From assembly GCF_030317145.1 (NCBI RefSeq), contig NZ_JASZYE010000016.1, positions 1 through 63,746 of the forward strand: a DNA stretch of 63,746 bases, given 5' to 3'. The stretch is from Variovorax flavidus. Its GTDB lineage: Bacteria; Pseudomonadota; Gammaproteobacteria; Burkholderiales; Burkholderiaceae_C. A program made the position numbers and the translations under genes. Positions within the stretch are counted from its first letter, which is position 1. Every line of letters starts with the position of its first letter. Below the pieces are notes generated by a model. It had not been told where the DNA came from. It was given only the letters and a program-made list of their open reading frames with translations, and did not search any database. Positions 53,349 to 62,317 of the stretch are shown here, piece after piece.

Positions 53349-53932
53349 GGCTTGCGCCCTCCTTCGATACGGGCGCGTTGTTCTTCCATCTCGTGCTCGG
53401 TCTCGAGTGCCTCGGCCATGCCCTCTTCATGCACATCGATCAGCTCGTCGTCAGACACCTTGCCGGCGAACAGGCGGACGAGATTGGACAGGCAGATCAG
53501 GCCGATCGCCGTGCCGGTGAGGTAGCTCACGCCGAACACCCACAGCGTGCTGATCTGGGCCACCGGCGATGCGGTCTCCTTGATGATGTCGTGCTGCAAC
53601 CAGGTGCCGTAGACGATGTAGATGCAGCACACCAGCATGATGGCCTGGCTGATGCCCCAGCACACGCGCCGGCCGAACACCGGCAGCGCCTGCACCAGCA
53701 TGTCCACCCCCAGGTGCGCCCGGCGCCGCATGCCGACGATGGCCCCCAGGAAGGTCATCCACACGAAGGCGTAGCGCGGTATCTCTTCGGACAGGTCGAT
53801 GCCGGTGTTGAAGAACAGCCGGAGCACGACATTGCCGAACACCATCACGAGCATCACGAGCATGCACAGGACCATGACGACCTCCAGCGCGCGCGTCATT
53901 GCGTCTGCCAAGGCTTTGAAGGGCTTAGTCAT
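53345..53932 (-). CDS. TRAP transporter small membrane subunit (DctQ)
   Basis: A 195-residue protein with four membrane helices and the DctQ features SEEIPRYAFVWMTFLGAIVGMRRRAHLGVDML. The C-terminal tail is long, acidic and helical. It is translationally coupled to DctM. Confidence 0.85.
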   Translation of the reverse strand: MTKPFKALADAMTRALEVVMVLCMLVMLVMVFGNVVLRLFFNTGIDLSEEIPRYAFVWMTFLGAIVGMRRRAHLGVDMLVQALPVFGRRVCWGISQAIMLVCCIYIVYGTWLQHDIIKETASPVAQISTLWVFGVSYLTGTAIGLICLSNLVRLFAGKVSDDELIDVHEEGMAEALETEHEMEEQRARIEGGRKP

Positions 53933-54023
53933 AGGAACACCAATGGGGGGTGAAGAACGGGTGGCTGGCGGGCGAGGCAGTCGCAGCCGCCGGCAATATG
54001 CAGGCGCGTGTCAGGCGGCCGGA

Positions 54024-55052
54024 CTACTTGCTCGCCGTGCGCGCCTTGGCAATCTCGTCGTAGAAGCCCTTGACGAACTCGTCGCCGATGATGGGCGAGA
54101 ACTTCGCGACCACCGGCTTGACCTTGTCCTGGATGCGCGCGAGTTCGGCCGGGCTCACGGTGTTGACCGTCACGCCGTCGGCCTTGAACTTGGCTATGAC
54201 GTCTGCGTTGCCCTGGTCCAGCAACTGGCGCTGGTAGAGGCCGGCTTCGACGGCCGCCTTTTGCACGCCGGCCTTGTCGGCGGGCGAGAGTGTGTCCCAG
54301 AACTTCTTGGACGCCACCAGGGCCGACGGCGTGTAGACGTGGTTGGTCACCGAGATGTACTTCTGCACTTCCTGCATCTTGTTGGCGTACATGTGCAGCA
54401 GCGGGTTCTCCTGGCCGTCGAGGGCCTTGATTTCAAGGGCCGGGAAGACCTCGGCAAAGGCCATCGGCACGGCGTTGGCGCCAATGGTCTTCCAGGTGTC
54501 CAGTGCGACGGGGTTGGCCATCACGCGGATCTTCAGGCCGTTGACGTCTTCCAGCTTGGCGACGCTGTGCTTGCTGTTGGACAGGTTGCGAAAACCCATG
54601 CCGGTCCAGGTCAGGCCCACCAGCCCGGTCGGTTCGAGCTTCTGGAAGATCTTCTTGGACGAAGCGCCGTCGAGCAGGGCGTACACCTCGCGTTCGTTCT
54701 GGAACATGAAGGGCAAGTCCCAGATTTGCACTTCCTTGACACGTGTGGACAGCGGCGCGAGCGTGCCGATGTAGAACTCCTGCGTGCCGGCCTGTACCGC
54801 CTGCAGTTCCTTCTCGTCACTGCCGAGCACGCCGCTGGAGTAGGTCTGGATCTTGACGTTGCCATTGGTGTAGGTGCTCGCGAGTTCGGCGAACTTCTTC
54901 ATCGCGACCGATTGCGGATGGCTGTCGGGCATGGCCTGGCCGAGCTTGGCCTTGACCTCGGCGAAGGCGCCGGTGGCACCCATCGCCAATGCAGCGACGG
55001 CGGTGATGGCGAGGCGGCGCGCGGCCTTGAAAGAATTGCGCTGGATGTTCAT
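54024..55052 (-). CDS. TRAP transporter substrate-binding protein (DctP)
   Basis: A 342-residue receptor with a signal peptide ending ATGAFA. The mature start EVKAKLGQAMPDSHPQSVAMKKFAELA and the arginine-containing region NGLKIRVMANPVALDTWKTIGANAVPMAFAEVF are those of sugar-acid-binding DctP proteins. The surrounding enzymes suggest a galactonate-, gluconate- or idonate-type ligand. It precedes DctQ by 91 bp. Confidence 0.9.
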   Translation of the reverse strand: MNIQRNSFKAARRLAITAVAALAMGATGAFAEVKAKLGQAMPDSHPQSVAMKKFAELASTYTNGNVKIQTYSSGVLGSDEKELQAVQAGTQEFYIGTLAPLSTRVKEVQIWDLPFMFQNEREVYALLDGASSKKIFQKLEPTGLVGLTWTGMGFRNLSNSKHSVAKLEDVNGLKIRVMANPVALDTWKTIGANAVPMAFAEVFPALEIKALDGQENPLLHMYANKMQEVQKYISVTNHVYTPSALVASKKFWDTLSPADKAGVQKAAVEAGLYQRQLLDQGNADVIAKFKADGVTVNTVSPAELARIQDKVKPVVAKFSPIIGDEFVKGFYDEIAKARTASK

Positions 55053-55104
55053 GGTATGTCTCGGCTTGGGTTGGGTGGGGTTTGAGGTTGGGGGCGAAGA
55101 GGGC

Positions 55105-56253
55105 TCACCACTCGGCGACGCTGCCATCGGCGTGGCGCCAGACCGGGTTGTGCCAATCGGGCGGGTTCTGGCTGGCGTGGATCACCCGCTCCTCGTCGAT
55201 CTCCACGCCAAGCCCCGGCTTGGGAAGTGCGCGGATGTGGCCTTCGTCGATGCGGAAGTCGTCCTTGTTGATGACGTAGTCCAGCAGTTCGGCGCCGCGG
55301 TTGTAGTGGATGCCCATGCTCTGTTCCTGCAGCACCGCGTTGTGCGCCACGAAGTCGATCTGCAGGCAGGCGGCGAGGGCGACCGGGCCGAGTGGGCAGT
55401 GCGGTGCAAACGCCACGTCGTAGGCTTCCGCCATCGAAGCGATCTTGTGGCACTCCGTGATGCCGCCGGCGTGCGAGAGATCGGGCTGCAGGATGGCAAT
55501 GCCGCCTTCCTGCAGCACGCGCTTGAACTCGAAGCGCGAATACATGCGCTCGCCGGCCGCCAAGGGGATAGAAGTTGCGGCCGCGAGGCGGGGGTAGTGC
55601 TCGGCCTGTTCGGCCAGCACCGGCTCTTCTACAAAGAGCGGCCGATAGGGCTCCAGAGCTGCGAGCAAAGTCTTGGCCATCGGAGCGGACACGCGTCCAT
55701 GAAAATCCAGCCCGAAGCTCACGCTCATGCCGAGCGCATCGCGCACGGCGGCAATCTTTGCCACGGCTTCATCGACCGCACGCGGCGAGTCGAGCAAGCC
55801 CATCTCTTCACAGCCATTGAGCTTGAAGGTGTCGATGCCTCCTTCGAGTAGGCGCTGCATGTCGTTGACGATGTCGCCTGGGCGGTCGCCGCCGACCCAG
55901 CTGTAGACCTTCATGCGGTCGCGCACCTTGCCGCCGAGCAACTCGTACACCGGTACGCCCAGCGCCTTGCCCTTGATGTCCCACAGGGCCTGGTCGATGC
56001 CGGCGATGGCGCTCATCAGGATGGCACCACCGCGGTAGAAGTTGCCGCGGTACATGGTCTGCCACAGGTCGTTGATGCGCGAGGGGTCCTTGCCGATCAG
56101 CGTCTCGCCGAACTCCTGCACCGCCGTCTCGACGGTGCGCGCACGGCCTTCGATGACGGGCTCGCCCCAGCCGGTGATGCCCTCGTCGGTCTCGATCTTG
56201 AGGAACATCCAGCGCGGTGCGACGCGGTAGGTGGTCAGGCGGGTGATCTTCAT
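55105..56253 (-). CDS. dgoD: D-galactonate dehydratase-like enolase-superfamily enzyme
   Basis: A 382-residue member of the mandelate racemase subgroup. Key features match galactonate dehydratase: WMFLKIETDEGITGWGEPVIEGRARTVE, GGIDTFKLNGCEEMG, the metal-ligand regions SFGLDFHGRVS, VEEPVLAEQ and AAGERMYSRFEF, and the general base in FAPHCPLGPVALAA. It converts a sugar acid to its 2-keto-3-deoxy form. It is 10 bp after the second dehydratase. Confidence 0.85.
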   Translation of the reverse strand: MKITRLTTYRVAPRWMFLKIETDEGITGWGEPVIEGRARTVETAVQEFGETLIGKDPSRINDLWQTMYRGNFYRGGAILMSAIAGIDQALWDIKGKALGVPVYELLGGKVRDRMKVYSWVGGDRPGDIVNDMQRLLEGGIDTFKLNGCEEMGLLDSPRAVDEAVAKIAAVRDALGMSVSFGLDFHGRVSAPMAKTLLAALEPYRPLFVEEPVLAEQAEHYPRLAAATSIPLAAGERMYSRFEFKRVLQEGGIAILQPDLSHAGGITECHKIASMAEAYDVAFAPHCPLGPVALAACLQIDFVAHNAVLQEQSMGIHYNRGAELLDYVINKDDFRIDEGHIRALPKPGLGVEIDEERVIHASQNPPDWHNPVWRHADGSVAEW

Positions 56254-56263
56254 GGGCGCGTCT

Positions 56264-57511
56264 TCAGGGCGTTTGGAGCGTGCCGTCGACGAGGCGCGTC
56301 TGGGTCCACCTCGTCACGACGTTCTCGCACGGATACTTCGCGGCGGCGCGTTCGTCGATGTCCACGCCCAGGCCTGGCTTGTCGTTGGCATACACGTAGC
56401 CTTGCCGGAACTCGGGCAGTCCGGGGAAGACCTCCAGCAACGCATCGCGCGGGCCCTTCAGGTCCTGGATGACGAAATTGGGCGGCTCGGTGCCCGACCA
56501 CTCCTGCACGCCGAAATTGCGCGCCGCCAGATCGATGTGGATGTTGGCCGCATGCGCCAGCGGCGACATGTCGCCGGGGCCGTGCCATGCCGTGCGCACG
56601 CCGAACTGCTCGGCAAAGATCTGGAGCTTGCGCCCCGGCGTGATGCCGCCGATCTGGCTCAGGTGCACGCGGATGTAGTCGATCAGCTGCTCGCTGATCA
56701 GGGATTTCCATTCGCTTGGGTTGTTGAAAAGCTCGCCCTGCGCCAGCGGGATCTTCGTCTTCTCGCGCAGCTGCCGCAGCCACTTGCCTTCTTCGAGCGG
56801 GATCGCGTCTTCAAGAAAGAACAGGTCGAACTGCTCCATCTCGCAGGCAAAGCGGATGGCGTCTATGGGCTGCAGCCGCTCGTGCACGTCATGGCACAGC
56901 TGCACGTCGAAGCCGACCTTACTCCGAATGCCTTCAAAGAGCTTGAGCGTGTCGCGCATGTATTTGCGGCTGTCGAGGTACACGCCGTCTGCGGCACCGG
57001 CAGGAGCGCTGGATGGCGCTGCCCCGAAGCCTCCGCCACCGTAGCCGCCACTCTGGCAACGCACGTGCGTGATGCCCTGCGCACGGTACTTCTCGATGTT
57101 GTCGCACAGCTCACTCAGGTCCTTGCCGTCGGCATGGCGATAGATCGGCACGCCCTCGCGCACCTTGCCGCCGAACAGCTGGTACAGCGGCATGCCGGCC
57201 ATCTTGCCCTTGATGTCCCACAGGGCCATGTCGACGCCGGAGATGGCGTTGTTCTCCACGGGGCCGTTGCGCCAGTAGGCGTTCTGGTGCATCAGTTGCC
57301 AGAGTTCCTCGATCGCAGTCGCATCGCGGCCGATGAGCAGCGGGCGAATGTATTCCTCCAGCAGGCACTGCACCACGCGGTGGCGGTAGGCAAAGGTCGC
57401 GCAGCCCAGGCCGAAGAGGCCCGGCTGGTTGGTCTCGACCTTCACGACGATCAGGTTGATGCCTTCGGGCGCTGTCAGGATGACCTTGACGTCGGTGATG
57501 AGGGTGGCCAT
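56264..57511 (-). CDS. D-mannonate dehydratase/RspA-like enolase-superfamily enzyme
   Basis: A 415-residue enolase-superfamily protein of the ManD/RspA group: TNQPGLFGLGCATFAYRHRVV, the glycine-rich QSGGYGGGGFG insertion, DVQLCHDVHERLQPIDAI and FFLEDAIPLEEG, with GELFNNPSEW and TAWHGPGDMSPL as later ligands. Many ManD-group proteins have low activity on several sugar acids, so the substrate (mannonate or gluconate) is open. Confidence 0.85.
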   Translation of the reverse strand: MATLITDVKVILTAPEGINLIVVKVETNQPGLFGLGCATFAYRHRVVQCLLEEYIRPLLIGRDATAIEELWQLMHQNAYWRNGPVENNAISGVDMALWDIKGKMAGMPLYQLFGGKVREGVPIYRHADGKDLSELCDNIEKYRAQGITHVRCQSGGYGGGGFGAAPSSAPAGAADGVYLDSRKYMRDTLKLFEGIRSKVGFDVQLCHDVHERLQPIDAIRFACEMEQFDLFFLEDAIPLEEGKWLRQLREKTKIPLAQGELFNNPSEWKSLISEQLIDYIRVHLSQIGGITPGRKLQIFAEQFGVRTAWHGPGDMSPLAHAANIHIDLAARNFGVQEWSGTEPPNFVIQDLKGPRDALLEVFPGLPEFRQGYVYANDKPGLGVDIDERAAAKYPCENVVTRWTQTRLVDGTLQTP

Positions 57512-57518
57512 GGCGCCC

Positions 57519-58487
57519 TTACTTCTGGATGGTCAGGCCGCTGAGCAACTTCTTGAAGTAGTCAGACTGGCTGTTCATGAAGGCCTTGAACTGCTCGCCG
57601 TCCATGTAGGCCGGCTGCAGGTTGGCCTTGAGCAAGGCTTCGCTGAAGGCGGGGTCTTGCGCCGTCTTGCGGGTGGCTTCGCGCAGGTAGGTCACGACTT
57701 CGGGCGGCGTGTTAAGCGGAACGCCCAGCCCGCGCCAGGTGCCGATGACGAGGTCCGTTCCTTTTTCCTTGAAGGTGGGCACCTTGTCGTAAGGCGCCGG
57801 CAGGCGGCGGTCCGCCATCGAGATCAGCACGCGCAGCTTGCCCGCTGCAACGAAGGAGCCAATTTCCGCCGGGCTGACGGCAATGGCATCGACGTGACCG
57901 CCGGCCAGCGCCATCACGCTGGGCGCCGCGCCCTGGTAGGGCACATGGTTGAATTTGACGCCGGTCTTCTCCTCGACTGCCGCTGCGGCGAGATGCCAGA
58001 TGGTTCCGCTGCCCGCGTTGCCCATCGTGACGCCGCCGGGCGTCTTCTTGGCCTGGGCCAGCAAGTCGTCGATGGACTGGAAGGGCGAATCGGCACGCAC
58101 GGCGATCAGCCCCGGGTCGCCGTTCAAACGTGCCAGCGGGATGAAGTCGTTGGTAGTGACCTTGGTCATCGCGAGGTGCGGAATGATCGCCAGCTCGGAG
58201 ATCAGCACGCCGACCTTGTAGCCATCCGGCGTCGCGCGCTGCACTTCGGTCATGCCGATGCCGCCACTCGCACCGGGCTTGTTGCTCACCACGATGGGCT
58301 GGGTGATGTACTTCTTGGACACTTCGGCGAAAAGACGCGCCATGACATCGGTGCCGCCGCCGGCGGAGGAGGGCACCACCATTTCGATCGGATGGTTGGG
58401 GTAGTCGGACGCTGCCGTTGCCACCGGGGCCTGCATTGCCGCCGCCGTGGTGAGGATGGCGGCAAGCGCCACGCGAATCTGCTTCAT
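57519..58487 (-). CDS. Bug (TctC-type) periplasmic receptor
   Basis: A 322-residue Bug receptor with a signal peptide cut after PVATAA, then SDYPNHPIEMVVPSSAGGGTDVMARLF. It is the second periplasmic receptor in this operon next to the TRAP DctP. Its membrane partner is absent. It follows the SDR gene by 46 bp. Confidence 0.9.
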   Translation of the reverse strand: MKQIRVALAAILTTAAAMQAPVATAASDYPNHPIEMVVPSSAGGGTDVMARLFAEVSKKYITQPIVVSNKPGASGGIGMTEVQRATPDGYKVGVLISELAIIPHLAMTKVTTNDFIPLARLNGDPGLIAVRADSPFQSIDDLLAQAKKTPGGVTMGNAGSGTIWHLAAAAVEEKTGVKFNHVPYQGAAPSVMALAGGHVDAIAVSPAEIGSFVAAGKLRVLISMADRRLPAPYDKVPTFKEKGTDLVIGTWRGLGVPLNTPPEVVTYLREATRKTAQDPAFSEALLKANLQPAYMDGEQFKAFMNSQSDYFKKLLSGLTIQK

Positions 58488-58533
58488 GGGGGTCTCCGTT
58501 CGTGTAGGAAGATGAATGGGCTCGGGACGCGCT

Positions 58534-59304
58534 TCAGAGCACGGCCAGCATGCCGCCGTCGACATAGAGGATCTGGCCGTTGACGTAGTCAGAGGCCGCG
58601 GATGCGAGGTAGATGGCTGTGCCGCCGAGCTCATCGGGCCGGCCCCAGCGGCGCGCCGGCGTGCGGGCCTTAACCCACGCGTCGAACTCCGGGTTTTGCA
58701 GCAGGGCGGTGTTCATCTCGGTCGCCATGTAGCCCGGGCCGATGGCGTTGGCCTGTATGCCGTGCTGCGCCCACTCGGCCGCCATCGCGCGCGTGAGCAT
58801 CTTGATGCCGCCCTTGGCCGCGGTGTAGGGCGCCACGGTGGCGCGGGCGGCTTCGCTGGTGAGCGAGCCGATGTTGATGACCTTGCCGCCGGACTGGCGC
58901 GCGATCATGCGGCGGGCGGCCTCGCGGCCGACCAGGAAGGCGCTGGTGAGGTTGGTGCGCAGCACCTTGTCCCACTCGTCCACCGAGAGATCGACCAGGA
59001 GCTTGCGAAGCTGGATACCGGCGTTGTTGACCAGGATGTCCACCGCAATGCCGCGCGAGTCGAGTTGTTCGAAGGCTGCACAGACGGCAACGTCGTCGGT
59101 CACGTCGAAGGGGGCCGTCTCGACCTGGTGGCCCTTGCCGCGCAGCGATTCGGCGCTCTGCGCCAGTCGCTCCAGGTCGACGCCGTTGAGCACGATGCGT
59201 GCGCCGGCCTGAGCCAGGGCTTCGGCAATTCCGTGACCCAGTCCGCGCGAGGAACCGGTGACCAGGGCCGTACGGCCGGAAAGGTTGAACAGTGGGTGGG
59301 ACAT
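58534..59304 (-). CDS. gluconate 5-dehydrogenase-like SDR
   Basis: A 256-residue classical short-chain dehydrogenase with TGSSRGLGHGIA, the NNAG motif, catalytic Ser in NIGSLTSE, YTAAKGG and the C-terminal NGQILYVDGGMLAVL. Length and sequence fit the IdnO/gluconate 5-dehydrogenase group, which interconverts 5-ketogluconate and gluconate and so complements the idonate dehydrogenase at the end of the operon. It is the first gene, divergent from the GntR regulator. Confidence 0.85.
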   Translation of the reverse strand: MSHPLFNLSGRTALVTGSSRGLGHGIAEALAQAGARIVLNGVDLERLAQSAESLRGKGHQVETAPFDVTDDVAVCAAFEQLDSRGIAVDILVNNAGIQLRKLLVDLSVDEWDKVLRTNLTSAFLVGREAARRMIARQSGGKVINIGSLTSEAARATVAPYTAAKGGIKMLTRAMAAEWAQHGIQANAIGPGYMATEMNTALLQNPEFDAWVKARTPARRWGRPDELGGTAIYLASAASDYVNGQILYVDGGMLAVL

Positions 59305-59353
59305 CGGGCGTGTGTGTTGGTGCGGTGCGTTTGCCGAAGAATACTGTGATATT

Positions 59354-59473
59354 TCACGATATGTTTAGGCGTTTTCCCTGACACAAGGCGGTGGACCGAT
59401 TCGCGGCGGTTTTCCATGAATACACCTGAAACCGGCCTGAAATCAGTGAATTCCATTGCATATCACGATATGC
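59354..59473. promoter_or_regulatory. paired GntR operator candidates
   Basis: TCACGATATG occurs twice, at 59354-59363 and 59463-59472. The second copy is part of a perfect dyad GCATATC-AC-GATATGC (59458-59473). They bracket the divergent promoter region between the SDR and GntR genes, as expected for an autoregulating FadR-type repressor. Confidence 0.55.
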
Positions 59474-59529
59474 TCGACGCCCTGAAGAGGTCGCGGCATG
59501 TCGCGGCCTCCTGCGTCGGAACCACCCTT

Positions 59530-60345
59530 ATGGCAACCTCCAAGCGCCCCCGTGCGAAACCCCGAATTGCTGCCAGTGAAGAGCTCACCAGCCATGAGCC
59601 CCAGCGCCGCCGCATGCCGGTCAGCCTGTCGGATGCGGCCTATGAGCGCATCGAGGAATTGCTGGTGTGTTGCGAACTGAAGCCAGGCCGCTTCCTTGCA
59701 ACGCACGACCTGCAGAAGTTGACGGGCTTCGGCCGAACGCCGGTGCTCCAGGCCGTCAACCGACTGGCGGCAGACACCTTGCTCATCGTCGCGCCGCGCC
59801 ATGGCGTGCAGATCGCGCCTGTCGACCTCACGCGCGACCGTGTGCTGTTGCGCTTGCGGCGTGACATGGAGCGCTTCGTGATTCGCCTGGCCACTGAGCG
59901 ATCAGGTGCATCGCAGCGCAACCAGATGCTGCACCTCAAGCGCCATTTGATCGAGCGCCGCGGCGAGCTGAACCTCGACCAGTTCAACCTGGTCGATCGG
60001 CGGATCGACAAGCTCTTCATGGCGGCTGCTGGCGAGCCTTTCGTGGAAAGCACGCTGCGTCCCCTTCACACCATCTTCAGGCGATTGGGTTGGATCTATC
60101 ACACCCAGACCGGACGGGGCGTGAACCTGAACGACACGGTCGACGGCCATGTTGCGGTCATCGAGGCCGTTGCCGACGGCCAAGTCGACAAAGCCATCGC
60201 AGCATCCGACCATCTCATGGACTTCGTGGAAGGGATGTTCGATGTGCTGGAACGTGAAGTCTCGCCCACACTGCTGGATTGCAGCCTGGACATGCTGGAC
60301 GACACCTTCATGGAAGGCGCGGCGCTCGCACGCATCGAAGCGTGA
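59530..60345 (+). CDS. GntR-family regulator (FadR/FCD type)
   Basis: A 271-residue regulator with an N-terminal winged helix (SDAAYERIEELLVCCELKPGRFLATHDLQKLTGFGRTPVLQAVNRL) and a helical ligand-binding FCD domain. I use the ATG at 59530: a start at 59416 would place the strong dyad operator inside the coding sequence and add unrelated residues. It probably represses the sugar-acid operon and is released by a sugar-acid intermediate. Confidence 0.85.
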   Translation: MATSKRPRAKPRIAASEELTSHEPQRRRMPVSLSDAAYERIEELLVCCELKPGRFLATHDLQKLTGFGRTPVLQAVNRLAADTLLIVAPRHGVQIAPVDLTRDRVLLRLRRDMERFVIRLATERSGASQRNQMLHLKRHLIERRGELNLDQFNLVDRRIDKLFMAAAGEPFVESTLRPLHTIFRRLGWIYHTQTGRGVNLNDTVDGHVAVIEAVADGQVDKAIAASDHLMDFVEGMFDVLEREVSPTLLDCSLDMLDDTFMEGAALARIEA

Positions 60346-60633
60346 AAAAATTTGGGCGGTGGACCGGCGTCGACCTGGCTCACTGGCGCTCTCGCGACAG
60401 CCATCTTTTTCGCTGGGTTTGGCGTTGCCTTGGTCTGGCAGGCCTGTCGCACAGACAAGAACTGACCACGCACGCCGCAGAATCCGGCAACCCAGCAGTC
60501 ATAGCGTGAATGACTGCTTCGGAGCAAGTCCGATGACCGCTAAGGAGGGCTCAGGCGGCGTTTTCTCGAATGCTCCAAGGGGTCAACGACCCTCGAAAAC
60601 TTGAGTCAACTGAGTTTTCACACAACCTCGGCC

Positions 60634-61314
60634 CTAAGCCGTCTTCCAGATTTCTCGTAAGCGGACATCCGCGCCACGCAAAAACGCGATGCTCTCTGAA
60701 AGCTGCGACCTCGCATCACCGGGCTCAGCAGTGAGCGTCAAGATCGGCATGCCATCCCGTTTGACGAGTTCGTTGCATCGCGCGGCATAGTCTGACCAGA
60801 ACGAATGCATGCCCAACTCACCCTTCCAGTTCCGAGCCGTCGAGTAAGGCGTTTCCTGCAGATAGGTTGAGACTTTGCAGGACCAATCTGCGCCGCGATG
60901 GGCCGAAACGCGGCGCGAATGCTCCAAAGCATTGTCAGGACATAGATAGATCAGTCCGGGTGAGAGCGGTTTGATGATCTCGATGAACCGCTGGAAATAC
61001 TCATCCACGGTCGCGTGCCCTTGCTCCATCATGAATCGAACTGTCGACTGAAGCGCGCTACCTTCCAGAAGGTGAAGCCCGCCGCTAGTTCCGACGCGCT
61101 CGACGAAATGATGCCAACTGTCGAGGCAGCGTTTAGCGAACGCCGGCTCGTTCCGTGCCTGTCTGAAGGTGGCGGGATGCACCGGGTGATCGGCTTCCTC
61201 CTCAAGGTACCAGTTCGCTTCGAGCCCGTTAGAGCGAATGACCTCGCAGAGGCCCCGTGCAAGAGTGCTTTTGCCGGTGCCAGGAAGCCCTTCAATAAGA
61301 ACAAGTCTCACCAT
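60634..61314 (-). CDS. P-loop kinase-like NTPase, copy 2
   Basis: A 226-residue paralogue of the kinase at 1684-2352. Walker A GLPGTGKS is at residues 9-16 with the ATG at 61314; later motifs EEEADHPVHPATF, LEGSALQSTVRFMMEQ, AHRGADWSCKVSTYL and LGMHSFWSDYA match copy 1. The substrate is unknown. It follows the GNAT gene by 20 bp, so both kinase copies are second genes of two-gene units with a small-molecule-modifying partner. Confidence 0.75.
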   Translation of the reverse strand: MVRLVLIEGLPGTGKSTLARGLCEVIRSNGLEANWYLEEEADHPVHPATFRQARNEPAFAKRCLDSWHHFVERVGTSGGLHLLEGSALQSTVRFMMEQGHATVDEYFQRFIEIIKPLSPGLIYLCPDNALEHSRRVSAHRGADWSCKVSTYLQETPYSTARNWKGELGMHSFWSDYAARCNELVKRDGMPILTLTAEPGDARSQLSESIAFLRGADVRLREIWKTA

Positions 61315-61334
61315 GTCAAGGCTAAAAATGCCGC

Positions 61335-61763
61335 TTAGCCCACGAGCGATTTCTTCATGGAGGCGAGGTAGAAGCCGGGCGCATAGTCGTAGACTCGCGC
61401 GTACTCCTCGTAGCCACGTTTCATGTAGAACGCGGGCGCTTGCCACTCGAAGGTGTCGAGCTTCGCATTCTTGGCACCCAACTCGATGGCCTGCCGCTCG
61501 GCTTCGGCGAGCAGGGGGCTACCCAGACCCGAGCCGCGCACGTCGGCTTCGACAAAAAGCACTTCGATGTTGAGCCAGTAGAGAAACACAAAGCTTCGCA
61601 GCCCGCCGAGCAATCGGCCGCTCCCGTCTTTGGCGTTGAGCCGGATGCACTGCTGCTCGGGATACTCGCCGACGAAGCCGTAGTTGTAGTGGCGCAGCTT
61701 GCGGCCTACCTCACCGGAGCGGAGTTCCTCGGGAGTTGCGGCGGTGATAGTGATGTTTTCCAT
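61335..61763 (-). CDS. GNAT-family N-acetyltransferase
   Basis: A 142-residue acetyltransferase starting MENITITAATPEELRSG at 61763. The acetyl-CoA loop is VRGSGLGSPLLAEAE, and the C-terminal strand-helix region is FEWQAPAFYMKRGYEEYA, typical of stand-alone GNATs. It differs from the GNAT at the left edge (158-643). Substrate unknown. It is the likely promoter-proximal gene of a pair with the P-loop kinase. Confidence 0.85.
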   Translation of the reverse strand: MENITITAATPEELRSGEVGRKLRHYNYGFVGEYPEQQCIRLNAKDGSGRLLGGLRSFVFLYWLNIEVLFVEADVRGSGLGSPLLAEAERQAIELGAKNAKLDTFEWQAPAFYMKRGYEEYARVYDYAPGFYLASMKKSLVG

Positions 61764-61856
61764 TCGGGAGAAAGGTAGCGGAGCCGAGCCGCGTAGGTCG
61801 GCTTGTGGGCCGCATCCTGCCACACCCGCACCAAGGCCATCGGGCCCAAAGCAGAC

Positions 61857-62282
61857 TTAGCTCAACTCTATTTTCGCGACGCGAGAAGCGTGCCGTCCGC
61901 CTTCGTACACTCCGTCAAGGAAGGCATCCACTATGTCGATTGCCGTACCCGCGCCGATGACTCTCGCACCGAGGCAAAGGACATTGGTATCGTTGTGCTG
62001 CCGTGACATGCGTGCGCTCAGAGGCTCGCTGCACACGACGGCGCGGACGGCTGCGTGCCGATTTGCAGCAATCGACATTCCCACGCCAGTTCCACACACA
62101 AGGACCGCACGCTCAATCTCGTTGGACTCAATGGCGCGGCCAACTGCATGTGCGAAATCGGGGTAGTCGCAAGAGGCGCTCGCGTCAGTTCCGAAATCTC
62201 GCACGGCGATGCCGCGACCTTGCAGTTCCGCGACGAGGGCGCGTTTCAACTCCAGGCCGGCATGGTCAGACGCGACGCCCAA
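61857..62282 (-). CDS. RpiB/LacAB-family sugar-phosphate isomerase
   Basis: A 141-residue isomerase of the ribose-5-phosphate isomerase B group: GVASDHAGLELK, the catalytic Cys region VLVCGTGVGMSIAANRH and the C-terminal HNDTNVLCLGARVIG. It interconverts an aldose and ketose phosphate. The frame opens with a TTG at 62282; family members normally begin about four residues earlier with MKI, so the start may be degraded or non-canonical. An intergenic repeat copy lies just upstream. Confidence 0.75.
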   Translation of the reverse strand: MGVASDHAGLELKRALVAELQGRGIAVRDFGTDASASCDYPDFAHAVGRAIESNEIERAVLVCGTGVGMSIAANRHAAVRAVVCSEPLSARMSRQHNDTNVLCLGARVIGAGTAIDIVDAFLDGVYEGGRHASRVAKIELS

Positions 62283-62317
62283 TTGCTTTGTCAGTTGTTT
62301 CTCATAAGGCAGACCAA

